From Strigamia acuminata (taxonomy: Eukaryota; Arthropoda; Chilopoda; Geophilomorpha; Linotaeniidae), in the NCBI GenBank assembly GCA_949358305.1, contig OX442323.1:3598001-3658000 (forward strand): DNA of 60,000 bases, given 5' to 3'. The notes under the pieces were generated by a model. The model saw nothing but the letters and a program-made list of their open reading frames with translations, made no database searches and was not told the origin of the DNA. This document shows, piece by piece, positions 23,921 to 39,526 of this stretch; position 1 is the first letter of the stretch, and every line of letters starts with the position of its first letter. The position numbers were made by a program, and so were the translations under genes.

Positions 23921-26900
23921 GGACGTGTGTGCGGGAGAAGTTAAATTAGTGGCAAGAAAGGGCAAAGAAATTGATTGCTGCCGCCAGTAAGTAGCCATTA
24001 AAGGGTCGGGGAGGTGAGGAATCCTTGTAGAAGTTCATCTGGAGGCGTATTGGAAAGATCAATGATAGTGGACTTTATCTTTCAATTACTTTGAAGAGAA
24101 CCCGGTTTGTTTGATAATGCCAGACAAATCAATCGATTGAGTGAAAGAATTCTAACTTATGACGGACTAAATGATATCCAATCTGGAGGAATGAAACCTC
24201 CCACGGCTTATATCGATTACTGCGCTGGGGAAATGGCAGAGGAGAATAATCTATTTATTCTACGGCCGAATACCTTCTGATAACCATCGAGATCGATAGG
24301 CGTTTATGTGTATATTTATAAAGGAAGAAGAAAAGTGTATATTTTGTTGGGCAGTGCATTTCGGACAACTCAAACATCTCTTTAGTGATGTATGAGAGCA
24401 GAAAATTGTTTGTAGCAGCGTTAACTCTTTTGTAGAGCTCGACTCGAATGCTTTATTGCTTCGGAGCCTGGAATTTCCTTAGATATTTGTTCGTAGGAAT
24501 TGAAGCAATATTTTTAAACGCTTTATCTCCCTACAAATTGCATTATGCATGGTAAATCCGCCGGCGTATGAAATAATTCATACATTTCGCAGCGGATGGA
24601 AAAACCAAGAGAAAATTGTGTGTATTGATTTTTACGCCACAAGTAACTGATCAGGTGTTTAGTTTAAATCGACGACACGAGCAACATTAATCACGAAAAA
24701 GGTCAAAGCTTGACAATCCCGTCAAAATGAATTGCACTTTTTTAATAGCACTTGATGCACTATTTTATTGACTTTCCTCCAACTTGCAAATAACAATGTT
24801 TAGAATTAACGCCTGCTGCTGCTGCGTGTAATAAACTTATTGAAATAACTAACTGCATTCAGAAATTAAAATATTTTGTGTTTTATTTCGATTTTAAAAC
24901 AAAAATGACGTCATTTCCTGTCCTATTTATTAAATTAAACTACATTATTTATTTATTTATAATTATAATAATAATTTTATAATATATTTCTTATAATTAT
25001 TATAATAAATCAAAATTTAAAGTTTTGGCACACTCTTGAATTCACAACTAAACACAAAACACTTCTTGTCGTTGCTCTGTAAAATTCCGAGTACTGACCG
25101 TGTTCTTCGAGTTATCGGCATTTAATTGCAAAAACACGCAGCGTCGACTAACTCTTTCGAGCCGCCGTATATTATTTGCTGCTTTCCTTAACTGCTGCGC
25201 CATGTTTGATTAACTTTTAACAACCTTTTATGAAAAATTCAAAATGGCAGACAGAGAGGAATCCCGAGCGAGTAAATAATAAAAGGTGAACATTTCGCTC
25301 GAAAGCGTTTGGATGACACCGAGAAGTTGTTTTCGACTCAGCCATGAGAGGACAGACGCTTCTGCTAATTGCGGAAGGAAATTCTGCCTTGTTTTGTGCA
25401 GTAATGGGTGAAAGGAAGATGGCATGAGATGATCGAGCAAGACGAGTTTGCCGAGTAGCGAGCAGCCATTGGTCGGGAAAGAATGATGAAGCATAATCGA
25501 TCGGTGTGTTGCAGTTGCCCGCCAGGGAAAAGATGGTGGGGGCGCCTAAAAATAGAAACATGACACAATAACGACCAGACGCTAATATGGGCGTGGTCGG
25601 GGCTCTAATCAAGCGCTACTGTGCATCTCTCGCTGATCTCGCGTGATTGCTTCATCTTTGCTTGTATCAGTGCATTCAATTAGGAGGCGAAAAGCCGCTT
25701 TTTGTTTATTTGTTTTATTTTTATTTTTTTAATGTTGATGTGAAATTGCGCGAATTTTAGAGAGTGGGAACCGAATTCTGTTTCTCTCGCTGCAAACTAA
25801 TGGCGCATATTAATGCTGTGTATTAAGAAAAAGAAATTAGTGTGTAGCTTATAGTTATTATGGCTCGCGTTGAAAGTACAGTGGTTGGTGTTTGTTTTAG
25901 AATGATGATTATGCAAACGACACGGGTATTTATGGTAATTGGAGGAAGCAAATGGGATATTTAATTTTTTTTTGGAGGTTTTAATGAGGGATTAGGCGTT
26001 CTTTTGATTTTTCCGACTCGGTCCGGGTGGTTTTTTAAGTTTTGGATTTATGTGTTTAATTTTTTGGTTTTGTTTATTTATTTTTTGGTTAGGGATTGGG
26101 GTTTTGAATATTCAGAAAATGATTACGTTTTGCAAATGTTTAATCAGATTAAAATATGTAGTTTATGTTTATCTTCTTTTGATTAAATATTGAAATTTTA
26201 ATAGCATTAAAATGTGATAGTATTTTTTTTTTTTTTTGTTTTTTGGGTTTTGGGGTTTCTTTGACACGTGGAAAGACATTTGTGAGGAATAAATTTTACT
26301 TTTTAATTTGAAACATTTCTGGCAGTAATAACCACGGTTAAACAGCAAATTTATGGTATTTTATTTCGATAAGTCTTTAGTCTTTACTCTGCCTATTACA
26401 TTAGGAAGATGAAGAGGGAAATCGATGGATTTTTGTTTTCCATCTTTGGCGTTTGTGGTTTCGCCGTTTTAACGACGATTTTCCGCGCCGAGGAAATCCG
26501 ATGAGCAGATGGTATTGGCCTGTAATTACATTTTCGCTAAATTTTTGTTTAAATATTTTTTTTACGTTAGTTAATTTGCTTCATTTAGAATTTGACAGGT
26601 AATATATTTTAGGAAATTAGAAAATATATTGATGCTGTTTTTTTCCTTTGGTTTTCGTGGGCTGGGAAAAGTATTTTGAATCGCCGAAGAGAATGAAAGG
26701 TTGATATTGTCATTTTTTTCTTTGCCAATGGAATTTCGAATAGCTGCCACTTGTATGAGAAATGTTTGCTTCTTGTGAGAGCTTGGAAATGGTAGAAAAA
26801 TTTCATTTTCTGCTTAGATTATTTTGAGATTATTCAATTTCGCTGGCGCAATGAAACATTGAAATTGGACGTCACTTTTAATCTTGAGAAAGATTTTAAA

Positions 26901-26925
26901 GAATTTAATTTTTTTTTTTTTTTAG

Positions 26926-29417
<2,492 letters not shown>

Positions 29418-29555
29418 TTGGCTATACAATGAAGGACATTCGTTATGTATGGCACAAAGGACACCACTCTGTAGGCATTTCTCCAGAAGTGCAGTTACCT
29501 CAATTTCGGGTTTTAGGTCATCGACAAAAATCGAAAGAAATCAATCTTAGTACAG
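29418..29555 (+). CDS. Rdl: Rdl exon: loop B to loop C, the exon type that is alternatively spliced in insects
   Basis: This 138-nt exon completes the loop B Phe and continues [19 protein letters not shown], then [17 protein letters not shown] and EINLST, ending with the first base of a Gly codon. It covers the stretch between loop B and loop C. The true frame differs from the longest open frame in this place; it is fixed by the phase-1 entry from 27064 and the phase-1 exit to 32445. The acceptor is tttccag (29411-29417) and the donor gtaatt at 29556. In Drosophila the matching exon (exon 6) exists as two mutually exclusive copies that change GABA potency. The [18 protein letters not shown] pattern here looks more like one of the two insect forms. 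I found no second copy in the flanking introns by eye. Confidence 0.94.
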
Positions 29556-29725
29556 GTAATTTCTAAAAGTCTTGTTTCTTGTTAAAAATGCGTAGAATGT
29601 AATTTGTGGCGAGTTTTATTGCAATAGATGTTTGGAAAAATGAGGTCAGGTGATACGATCATGTGATTGTCCCCTCTATGGGGAAAAACCATTGCAAAAT
29701 AACATTATAACATTGTTAATTTGTA

Positions 29726-29866
29726 GTCGAGAAAAGGAAAACTAAACATATTGACGTCCGTTATCATTTTATTAGGAATTTAGTTAAGAATGATGAAATT
29801 AAAATACAATTGTTGGGAACAAAGAGTAATCTTGCTGATGGCTTATCGACGTTAACAAAACGTTAG
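29726..29866 (+). pseudogene. Ty1/copia RNase H C-terminal fragment
   Basis: Forty-six codons ending in TAG match the last part of copia Pol: TKHIDVRYHFIRNLV, then LLGTKSNLADGLSTLTK. The left side is cut by a stop in frame (29717-29719) and no earlier copia sequence is recognisable. It differs in many positions from the minus-strand fragment at 23310-23920, so it is a separate family or an old copy. A foldback element begins directly at its stop. Confidence 0.85.
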
Positions 29867-29960
29867 GTGCGTTTAAAGTTTCTGTTTTTATTGTTTTTGG
29901 AGTTTTTAGAAACATATTGGACACCAAAAACAATAAACAAAAAATTTAAACGTGCATATT
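29867..29960. mobile_element. Foldback element next to the copia remnant
   Basis: The left arm GGTGCGTTTAAAG and TTTATTGTTTTTGG and the right arm CCAAAAACAATAAA and TTTAAACGTGCAT are inverted repeats around a short loop (about 29907-29918). The arms match nearly throughout apart from small indels. Confidence 0.65.
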
Positions 29961-30652
29961 GAGTTTTTGAATCGACGATTGGTTGAAGCTTTGTATATTG
30001 TTACATTGTTTTGCGAATGATTAATCACGTAACGTTTAACTGGGCTTTGAATGACTCAGACTTTATTAATTAAGTCGGAAATTCGGCACCATTGGTTAGA
30101 TGTCACACGACGTCAAGAAGTTGCAATGTTATCGTATTACAATGTTGAGCCAGCCTCAGTGGTGGTTTTAGGGGTAGGCAAGCTTGGCTTTTGTGTGGTT
30201 ATTTACAGCAGAAGGTTGTGGTAACAGGTAAGAGCATGGATTTTGTGGTTTGTCAACTGTGGGACTTAAGGTAAAGGGGTAGTTCCCAGAATTTGGTTTT
30301 TGCAAAACGTGAGTATTTCAACATTTTGCCTACAACATTTAGCCACGAGGCCTTATAGATTTTTTTGAGTGAAAATCAGCAATCACGTTTTACTGAGAGC
30401 AAAGAACGCCGTAAAACGTGCATCTTATTACGATGCACGTTCCTTGGCGTGGATATGAAGTATTTTTAGATGGCCTCGCATCTAAACATTTGTCTAAGAC
30501 AGATTTATATTGGATATTTATAACATCATTCACAGGCCACACAAAATTATCAGCTTAAAAATTAGCCAGCTACATTTGGTCAAACATTTAATTCACCCGC
30601 CCCAGCAGGGCCTATATCAAATGATTTTGCGGGCTCTTACACGGCCCATGGG

Positions 30653-30808
30653 CAGTGCTGGACTGGGAAGAAATTTAGTACCGGGAAATCTGGATAGGTC
30701 GGGCCACGGGAACAAATTTATACCGAGCCACGGAGTATGAAAAAAAATTTTACATTGTTACGGGCCACCGGGATATTCCCGGTATCCCACTGGGCCAGTC
30801 CAGCATTG
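30653..30808. mobile_element. hAT-type MITE, 156 bp, with perfect 8-bp target duplication
   Basis: The ends CAGTGCTGGACTGG and CCAGTCCAGCATTG are inverted repeats with one mismatch. The flanks CCCATGGG (30645-30652) and CCCATGGG (30809-30816) are identical. Note that this target word is itself a palindrome. No coding capacity. Confidence 0.88.
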
Positions 30809-32416
30809 CCCATGGGTCGGATGTTTCCCACTTCTGCCCTGCTGGATGCGGCGGTTCTGACTACCAGCTGGCCGGTGTCTGCTTGCCCGATTCGTTGACA
30901 ATTTATTCTGTGTGAGCTGACTAAACTTTAGAACGGTGCTGCAGTTAACAAAAGTAATTAGGAACTGTAAGAGATTGGTCCAATCTGTGATTTCATTTTT
31001 CTCCAGAGTTCTTGACTCGAGTACTGGCAAGCGCCAGAAGGTTTTGTTTCAATTTCTATTTTGGTAAAGCGCATGCTTAAATTTGCATGGAAACTGAATG
31101 GTTATGCATAAGGAATTGTATGCAGCGGCTGGCAATTTATTAGACGGCTCAAGTCGGGCATGGTGGAACGGAACCTTCGAGGAAACGGAGTTTGTCCGTG
31201 GATGTTTATAATCAACCACGGAGGAATGGCGCTCGGATATGGACAGGAAGAGAAAATATTGGATGTCGTGTGCAACACGACTCCCCCAGCAGCAATAAAA
31301 GATTGCAAGAAAGGCGCGGCGATAGACTCTGTCGTTGTAAGCGCAGCTTAGTGGACTCAAGTCGGGCAAAGTTGCTTCTTCTCTCTCGCCATAGGGCTTA
31401 GCGATAAAGATTGAAGTCGAGATCAGACTTGGCTTGTCATCAATAGTAGTTTGCTGGCAATGATAACAAAAATCCTCTCTGATAATCTGCAAAGACGATT
31501 CTGAGCGCCTTATCAACACGCGCCATCGTTGCTAACAAATAGATTTGCCCGACGCCGTCGCCTTTGTGATCCTATTAGCAGAGGCCAAATCATCACTTGA
31601 TAATCGATGCGAAATAGAAAGATTTTATCCAGACTTAAAAACAGTGCCGATAAGTGAATGTGACATTGCTGTGTGTTGTGTTCTTGCAGCAGGAGCGGCT
31701 TGTTATGACATTGTAAGCAACAATAAATGTAACACGGTTAGAATTGTGCTGATGTTATGCTTGTTGTTATATTTTCTCTATGGATGGCGCCACTTGTTAT
31801 CGATGTTATGACGTCATACTCTGTGATAGTTGTTTGTGTGTAAGCTGTGCACTCTATGGAGGAAACCAAGGCCTAATCAGGACTAAAGGTGCTTGTGTTT
31901 ATTTCAACTTGGATACTTGTGTACAACTTGGCTAATTATTGAATACCGTGTTAAAAGCTGAGGTATGAATGGCTTGTTCGAGGGAGCATGCGCAAATCGG
32001 GTAAATTTTGCTAATGTATAAAAATTTGCCTTAAGTTAGGCAAAATAAAAGGGTTCACTTAGCAAAATGTGATTTAAAAAGCGTCGTATCCTGAAGTTAA
32101 AAGAATTTAATCAACTTTATCACTTAAGCAAATTTTACTTAACCGATTTGAGTGCACCTAGTGATAAATTGAATTTAAAAAATAAGGTAGCGAACTTTAC
32201 TTAGCTCGGCAAGCATTTTCATCGCTCGTGCTATTGTTCTCCAGAGAAATACAAGTTTAAAAATAAAAAATTAATAATGATAATAAATTGCACGTGATAT
32301 TTTGAGTTTGTGTAGCTTGACGACAAGTGCGGATGTAATTTGAAAAACTCGCTTAGGTGCGCTTTTCTTCTCGAATAATGAGACAAGATGAAGAAGAGTG
32401 AGAAAAGAGATGATAA

Positions 32417-32947
<531 letters not shown>

Positions 32948-33714
32948 TAATTGCCGCTTGAAGCAATTCCGGGTAAATGTTGCGAAAAAATGGGGAAATC
33001 AATTTCCCAACGCCGTTTTCGTGCGAATAGCTTCACAAATTGTTTATTTTTTTGTTTAATTTGGTATTGGGCATTTGTTGCTGATTTAATCTAATGCGAC
33101 GCTCTGTTTGTCAAAGTCAGATTAATTTTTAAACATCAGCACGCGGATTATGCAAATAAGTTGTGAAATATATGAAGTGAGTGCTAACCTCGCGTCGTGG
33201 AACCATGTCGTGTCATTCACCCGAATCATCCAATTAAACTCGATTTTCTTTGGAAATTAATTGTAATTTTCCAATAATCCGCATTTCGCAGCTGGAAATT
33301 GATTTTTAAATCTATAATAATTATAATCGAGTCATTCAAACTTGTTTATATTTTTTAAACTGTAGGGCACGTGTGAACAAAGCTGAAACAATTGATGTTG
33401 CATCTGGTTAATCAGATGGTTTCAATGAAACCTGGAATTGGATCTAGTTCTAGAACTAGTTCCAAAATCCGAAAATGGCGGCCTGTTTGCATGTGGCAAA
33501 GTCTCGCCAACCAGACGTGAATCGAGAGAGTTGGAGTCGATTGTGATGGGTTGGCCGCAAGACCTTTCCTTGCGTTGCGTTGCTTACTTCAACTTGGAGT
33601 TGAAGCAGGAATTGGCGTCTCACGTCAAGAATTTGTGGACGCAAGCAGCTTGCGTTGCGTCAGTTTTCTTGCGTTGCGTCTAGTGTGAACACAAGTGTGA
33701 ATCTAGCTTTAATA

Positions 33715-34063
33715 CTGGGCGCACACATACCGTGATTTTGCATCGCGGCACAATCGCGTTTCCATTGCACATGCGCAGATGATGTCATTTCCTTCACATC
33801 GGTTGGAAATCTACTTTTAAAAATAGTACTTGGGACAAGTACTATTTCGCCCGCAATTCATGTCGCAGCCAATCCGTGAGCTGTGTGAAATGACGTCATT
33901 TCATCAACATTCAGTAGGAGCCATTTTTCGGATTAGGAATGACATCATAACATTGAAATAGCAAAGCTGGTATAGCTACATGTGTGTTGCATTACGCACG
34001 ATTCACAGGACGATTTTGCTTGCAAAATAGCAAAAGGCGAAATCGCGGTATGTGTGCGCCCAG
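33715..34063. mobile_element. MITE, 349 bp, with long inverted repeats
   Basis: The left end CTGGGCGCACACATACCGTG and the right end (reverse complement CTGGGCGCACACATACCGCG) match over at least 24 bp with one mismatch. Its interior has GATGTCATTT and GACGTCATTT words. No clear target duplication. Confidence 0.75.
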
Positions 34064-35839
34064 CATAAGCGACATCCCCCTAAAAGCGAAATTACCAATT
34101 TTGGAAAGTTTACTTACGAATGCCGATAAAATGCCAGTACAAATGAGGTTTACCGACAGTCTGGTCAAACCTGTACTACAGCCAGTGTTGTTTAAAAAAT
34201 CTAAACAAGTTTAAATGACTTTACGAATGCGGCTACTTTTGCTCGTCGTCGATTGAAGAGAGTTTTAACAAGTTTGGAATTCTTCTATAACCAGTTAGAG
34301 GTCTCCTGGTAGTGTTTTTCTTTTTTAGCGGTTTAATCTAGGTAATAAAAAAAGGTAAGAAGAGGAAAATGGTATTGCATGGGTGTCCTCCTCAGCGAGC
34401 CTTTTAAATTATTAGCTAATGTAAGGCGAAGGTTTATAGGTACATTTGTTCTAGTTGATGAACAGTTATGGCTGAGTTACCTTTAAAAATGTTCCCCAGA
34501 GAAGCACTGGATATTTATTCTTCTCTTTTTTTCATTTTACTTTTTCATCTGCGTTGAGGAAATTTAATCTGTGCTGAAAATTCTAATAGGTCCTTCTATT
34601 TTTCTCGTGGTTGGCTTCATAAATCTTTAGCGAGTCCTTAGCGAATTGAGTGATGGTGATTCATTACTGCTCTAACATGACTTAGTCCTTACCTCTTTGG
34701 GTAGCTTCAACAACTAATGAAGTCACCTGTCTTTTAATTAAACTAACTTTTTATATCTGCCAATCTTCACCGTTTTAAAGGTCAGTTGCCGCGGTTTATT
34801 AGTTGACGCGGTAGATTGGATTTAGTCGGAGATTGACAACGGGGTAAGTGACCTCGGTTTAGAATTTTTTTCTAATCTTTAATTAATTTGATTTGAGTAA
34901 TTGCGAGTGCATTAATCGATTCTGGTAATCTAATTTAGTGTATTGTATTTGCAATTGATGCAATTGTGGTAATTTACTTGAGAGTCTCTTTGTGAATGAA
35001 ACATTTAACATGTTTCGCTTAATTCGGCATTGATGCTAATGCAAACATCTTTACACAAAATTAAACGAATTAAAATGCACTTTAGATCTTGGTTTAACTT
35101 TTCTGCACTCTGCGATGATAATTTCTTCTTGAATGCAAGCAGAAATATCAGCACAAGCTGCAGAAAGGCTAAGATAACAGTGGACTTTCGGTAACAGATT
35201 TTCTTATAAGAAAAACTGACCAGGGCATTAGATATGATCGAACAGTGCAACTGTATAGAGCGCCAAAGCTTGTAAGAGTGGCCGAGGGGCAGTTATTCCT
35301 GTGCCGCAACGTAGAACTACGTCCCGGTTGCTCGCATTTTTCCCCACAGCATCACTACCGATCATCCACCCATTACCGATTGTCATCACTGGTGGACAAC
35401 TGGTGGACAAACTAAAAACAGCTGTAAAGCTGGGAAGTTTCTTTTGTTTGCCGATGTATTACAGGGCCACTTTAAGACCTTTGTAGGCCCTAGAAGCGTT
35501 TGTCTGAAATTTTTATCGATTATTAAGCAAACTTGTATTAGAATTTTTTTATATTAATCTTGAAAGGAAAATGAACACTCCCTGTATCCCTGAGAACATA
35601 AAATCTTGAGTCTGCCACTGATTCGTAGGCTTTAAAAGGTTCGTAGGCTTTAAAAGGTTCGTAGGCCCTAGGCACTGTGGACTGTGCTTAGTTGTCATTA
35701 TGGAGAAGGTGGTCCTGCTGTATTATGTTCAAAAGGGAGGGTGTTTATCTCTCCTGCAACTATTCGTCAACGTCTGTATGTGTATGCAAGCTGAAAGTAT
35801 TAGCACAAGGTGCAAATCCAGATCGCGCAAAGCCAAATA

Positions 35840-36023
35840 TAGTCGAAACTCTTTACAACGAATCGCAAGGGAACCAAAAAATCGATTTGTTATAACGAGA
35901 ATTCGCTATATCGAATTTTTTTAACATGGTGTTCTATGGCCAGCCAACCAAACCAGCCATTTTTAGGTATTCGTTATATCGATAATTTCTTATGTCGCGT
36001 TTCATTGTAAAGAATTTCGACTG
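35840..36023. mobile_element. TA-flanked MITE, Tigger/pogo-like ends
   Basis: The left end TAGTCGAAACTCTTTACAA and the right end TTGTAAAGAATTTCGACTG are inverted repeats, with TA outside both (35838-35839 and 36024-36025). A partial relative lies in inverted orientation at 39445-39526 (GGTAAAATCGATTCGTTATA when reversed). Such ends recall pogo/Tigger elements, from memory only. Confidence 0.7.
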
Positions 36024-36803
36024 TACAGCAAATTGAAAAAATATTTTTTATTTTGATATAAAGCTTAGTACTCATAAGATCATCTGCTAACTGAAGTGTA
36101 TGCCCACAGACTTTTCTGTGTATAAACTTGACAGAAAAGCCTATCAGAAACATCTGGTAGCAAAACATGTGCTAGTCTGTCACACCCGACTTTTTGTGGT
36201 ACCGACAGCTCTATGCAACAAAAAAGAAATGGTGAATGGCCATGAAAAAGAAACAAGATGGATGCCAATAAAAAAATTAAGGCTACTTTTGGAGTTAGAA
36301 TGAATAGGATTGATAGTTTGTTTTTAATTTTTAATTTTATTTATAAACTGATAATTTATTTTTATAAATCGAATATACAGTTGTTTGCATTTGTCGGCAG
36401 AACTGATTGCTACCATATTTGAGACCGCTTAAAAAAAAACAAGTTGCAGTATGTATTTTTGCAGGATCTCAATTTTCTGTATTTTATTGCGTTATATGTG
36501 TCCTGTGTGAAACAGTGCTGTAGCTGCGGCAAGGTCCACCGTCAGGACCTTGGATTCAATGTGAAAAATCCCTAGCGTATCTTCATTCTGTAAAACAAGT
36601 TGTTAGTGGCACTTATCTGTACTTACCCAATCCCTGGTGCTCTCTTTGAATGTTGAATGCCCCTAAACTGTTTTGCAAGCCACCAAGTCCAACAGTGTCC
36701 ATCAGTGGTGTGTGTACTTTCATCCCTCGGTGCTGCTAGGGTAAATAGAACAATAGGTGCGATTTTGTCAACAACTACCAGGTGTATTTTAGTGGAACTT
36801 GCT

Positions 36804-37082
36804 TTACCAATTGTTCCATTTCTTCTGATGGCGGTCGTGATACTCTTGTAGATAGAAATGAAGCGATTTTTCCTTTGTTCGTGAACTTGTTCCGACAGAA
36901 CAATCTAGCGGCCCTTCGATCAGTTTGTAGCAATTCCGAAATTCCTCTTTGACCATCTCGCTCTCGAAATGACTGAACAAACAATCCATAACCTTTAATC
37001 TTCCTGAATCTTTAGGTTGGAGGGACAGAGCCAATATCCCTGCAAGCCCTAAGCGATCCGATACGTCCATTCGCACGTGCAA
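36804..37082 (-). CDS. Unrecognised small open frame (doubtful)
   Basis: A 92-codon minus-strand frame starting MHVRMDVSDRLGLAGILAL and containing DSGRLKVMDCLFSHFESEM. An overlapping minus frame (36775-36984) is also fairly free of low complexity. I recognise no domain, and there is no splice or promoter support. It may be a decayed transposon or gene piece in an Rdl intron, or chance. Confidence 0.15.
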   Translation of the reverse strand: MHVRMDVSDRLGLAGILALSLQPKDSGRLKVMDCLFSHFESEMVKEEFRNCYKLIEGPLDCSVGTSSRTKEKSLHFYLQEYHDRHQKKWNNW

Positions 37083-38351
37083 TACAACTCCCCCACTGCT
37101 TGAACTCGGTGTCCCTCATGGTACTTGAGTCCTGTCTAGACTGTAAATTAAATACTTAAAGCATCTATTTCGTTGCGCACATCTCGAATAAAAAGGAATA
37201 ATTGTCGTTGCAATTCAAACCTTAGATGTCGTCATTTGAAGCGCAAAGGGCAATCGTGTAATATTTTAGATTAGACATTTTGTCCATTAGCGGCGTTTTT
37301 CATGATAACTTCTGAAAAAATTGATCAATTTCCATCAAATTTTGTTTATTTAATTCATTTTTTGCTCATTATATTGGGAAAAATAAACATTTGGTTATAT
37401 GTTGCTTATTTTTTGTGTGATGTAATTTCAAACATAACTTTTGTTTTGACAGAGGTGTGTATTCTAATTTCATGTCTTTGAGTTGTACGGTACACATAAA
37501 ATAACGTCATTTTAAGTCCTGTTATATTCTTCACGTCGCAGCTCCTTTAGTTGGTGATGTGCGATGTAATCTGGACTTGTGCGAGATTGAAAGAAATCTT
37601 GACTAATTTAACGACGCGATAACACGTGACGATTAGTCAGTCGTGCAAGTGGTCACGTGTTAGCGTGCGGCCATGCTATCTCGTCTCTGCGGTGTGCTCA
37701 AATTTCAATCGTCCCTTGGGCGAATTATTATGGAAAGGGCCGCTATCGGCCAAAGCCGCTTCCTCCTTCTAAGACCAACTCGTTAGAAATCCGTTAATGC
37801 ATTCCGTGCCATTCGCCCAACATTGCGGTTTCATAGGTGCGGCCGTATTGCGGTGAATTCAATTTAATCCCAATTTGAATCGGGGCCAAAGTTTAAACTC
37901 GTTTCACATTTTAAAAAAAATAAAATAAAATAAAAGCGTGATTGGATTTGATTATCTCATCTTTTTTTTTGGGTTCGGGAGATGATTGGAATTTGTGACA
38001 TGCATTAGTGGCATTACCCTCCACCTGTCGTCACGAGAGCCAAGATGAATACCTGGCTGATTGATGAATATCTGAAGATTGAGATGGAAATGACACAACG
38101 TGTTAGCGTTAGCGTAAAACCGAAAGTGGGTCCGTTAAAGTCAGAAGCGCTTGGCGACAGAGGGCTCCGACCAATGAAATTACAGACACAAAGAATGACT
38201 AATGACTTACTGTTTCTGAATGACTTATCACTGGCGGACGTCATCCGGAACCCGGATCATCCTGCACGAGCCGTAGTGGATTATTACCATTATGATTTGG
38301 ACACCCGTACCACCCGACGTCACAAATTTGAAATCACCGCCAATATCTCCA

Positions 38352-38371
38352 CCTAACCTAACCTAACCTAA
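38352..38371. repeat. Interstitial arthropod telomere-type repeat (CCTAA)4
   Basis: Four perfect CCTAA units (TTAGG on the other strand), the canonical insect and wider arthropod telomere motif. It follows an open frame of 103 codons (38045-38356) of no known family. Confidence 0.8.
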
Positions 38372-39444
38372 GATCTACCCCTATCGGTGTACGTCACCCT
38401 GGAACGATCTTCCATATGATGTCAGATCCTGCCCCCCCCCCCCCCTTGTTAAGAAAAAAATCCAAGAACACGCGAAAAACCAAGAAACAGCATTAGTCAC
38501 TCCTGGTTGAGGAGCCTCGTCCCCAACGCCTACTGTTAAAGTTTATTTACGGTATAAGCACAGTGTGCCAGGTGGCGCTCGTACATTAATGACATGATAG
38601 AAACTCTAGGTACTGATGAAGAAGCACAAGTGCCATTGTCGTTTCTCATTTGATTTCTCATCTCGGGCTCCGCGTATGATATTGCAGCAACCAGATTTGT
38701 TTTCGCCCAGCCCGCTCCCCACAGTCCTCATAAATTACATTACTCCTTCATCTTTTATTAGGAATGATGGAGCGTTTTCTCGTGTGAGTTGCAACAGTTT
38801 CCTTGGCGACGCGGAAAAGATGCGATTCGTTTTAATTGTACGGTTGTTGTGAATGGAAATCAAATCTCCCCGGCTGAACAGGTCGTTAAATGGCACGTAA
38901 ACAGAGTTAAACGTTTTTACGACGGCACAGGCTATTGGTTTAAGGAAAATGGTGGGTTCTTTGGAAAAGTTTATTGAAACCAATAGGCGTTTTAATGCTT
39001 TTTTTATCCTCTATTTTTGTAAGAGCTACTAACACGTGCGGTTGAGGTTTACGAGACTCGTGTTTAGTTTATTTTTTATTTTTTTTTATTTTTTTTTTAT
39101 GGTAACGTTTTAATATTTTCTTTTAACCGAGAGTCGAGCCAACAAACTCGGAAGAGAGTGTCAAGATGTCGTGTGCACGAGTCGCACCGTGAAACAGCTG
39201 GTTCACCAGGGACGGATTGATTGACCGCTCGGGCGATCGGACATGCCGACAAAAAGTATTTCAATAAATGGGTCGATAAGGGCCGGACTTACGTATAAGC
39301 AAAATAAACGGTTGCTTAGGGACCCCGGAAAAAAATCTGCTTTTTCTACGGAAAGATGTCCGATATGCATTGGGATAAAATTAACATGAAACTTGCATGT
39401 TTATGAATAAATAATACTTATGATGAAATTTAATTATTTTTAGC

Positions 39445-39526
39445 TAATTCGTTTTAACGAACTCTTGTTATAACGAATCGATTTTACCGGTCTCTTGCGA
39501 TTCAGTATAAAGAGTTTCGACTATAT
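39445..39526 (-). mobile_element. Fragment related to the 35840-36023 element, reversed
   Basis: On the minus strand it reads ATAGTCGAAACTCTTTATAC and then CGATTCGTTATAACAAGAG, matching the left half of the 35840 element at most positions. Confidence 0.6.

Noticed and set aside
25217-25612. 131-codon minus-strand frame with two other minus frames also open
   Set aside because: A locally GC-richer patch makes all frames open. No domain, splice sites or homology that I can see.
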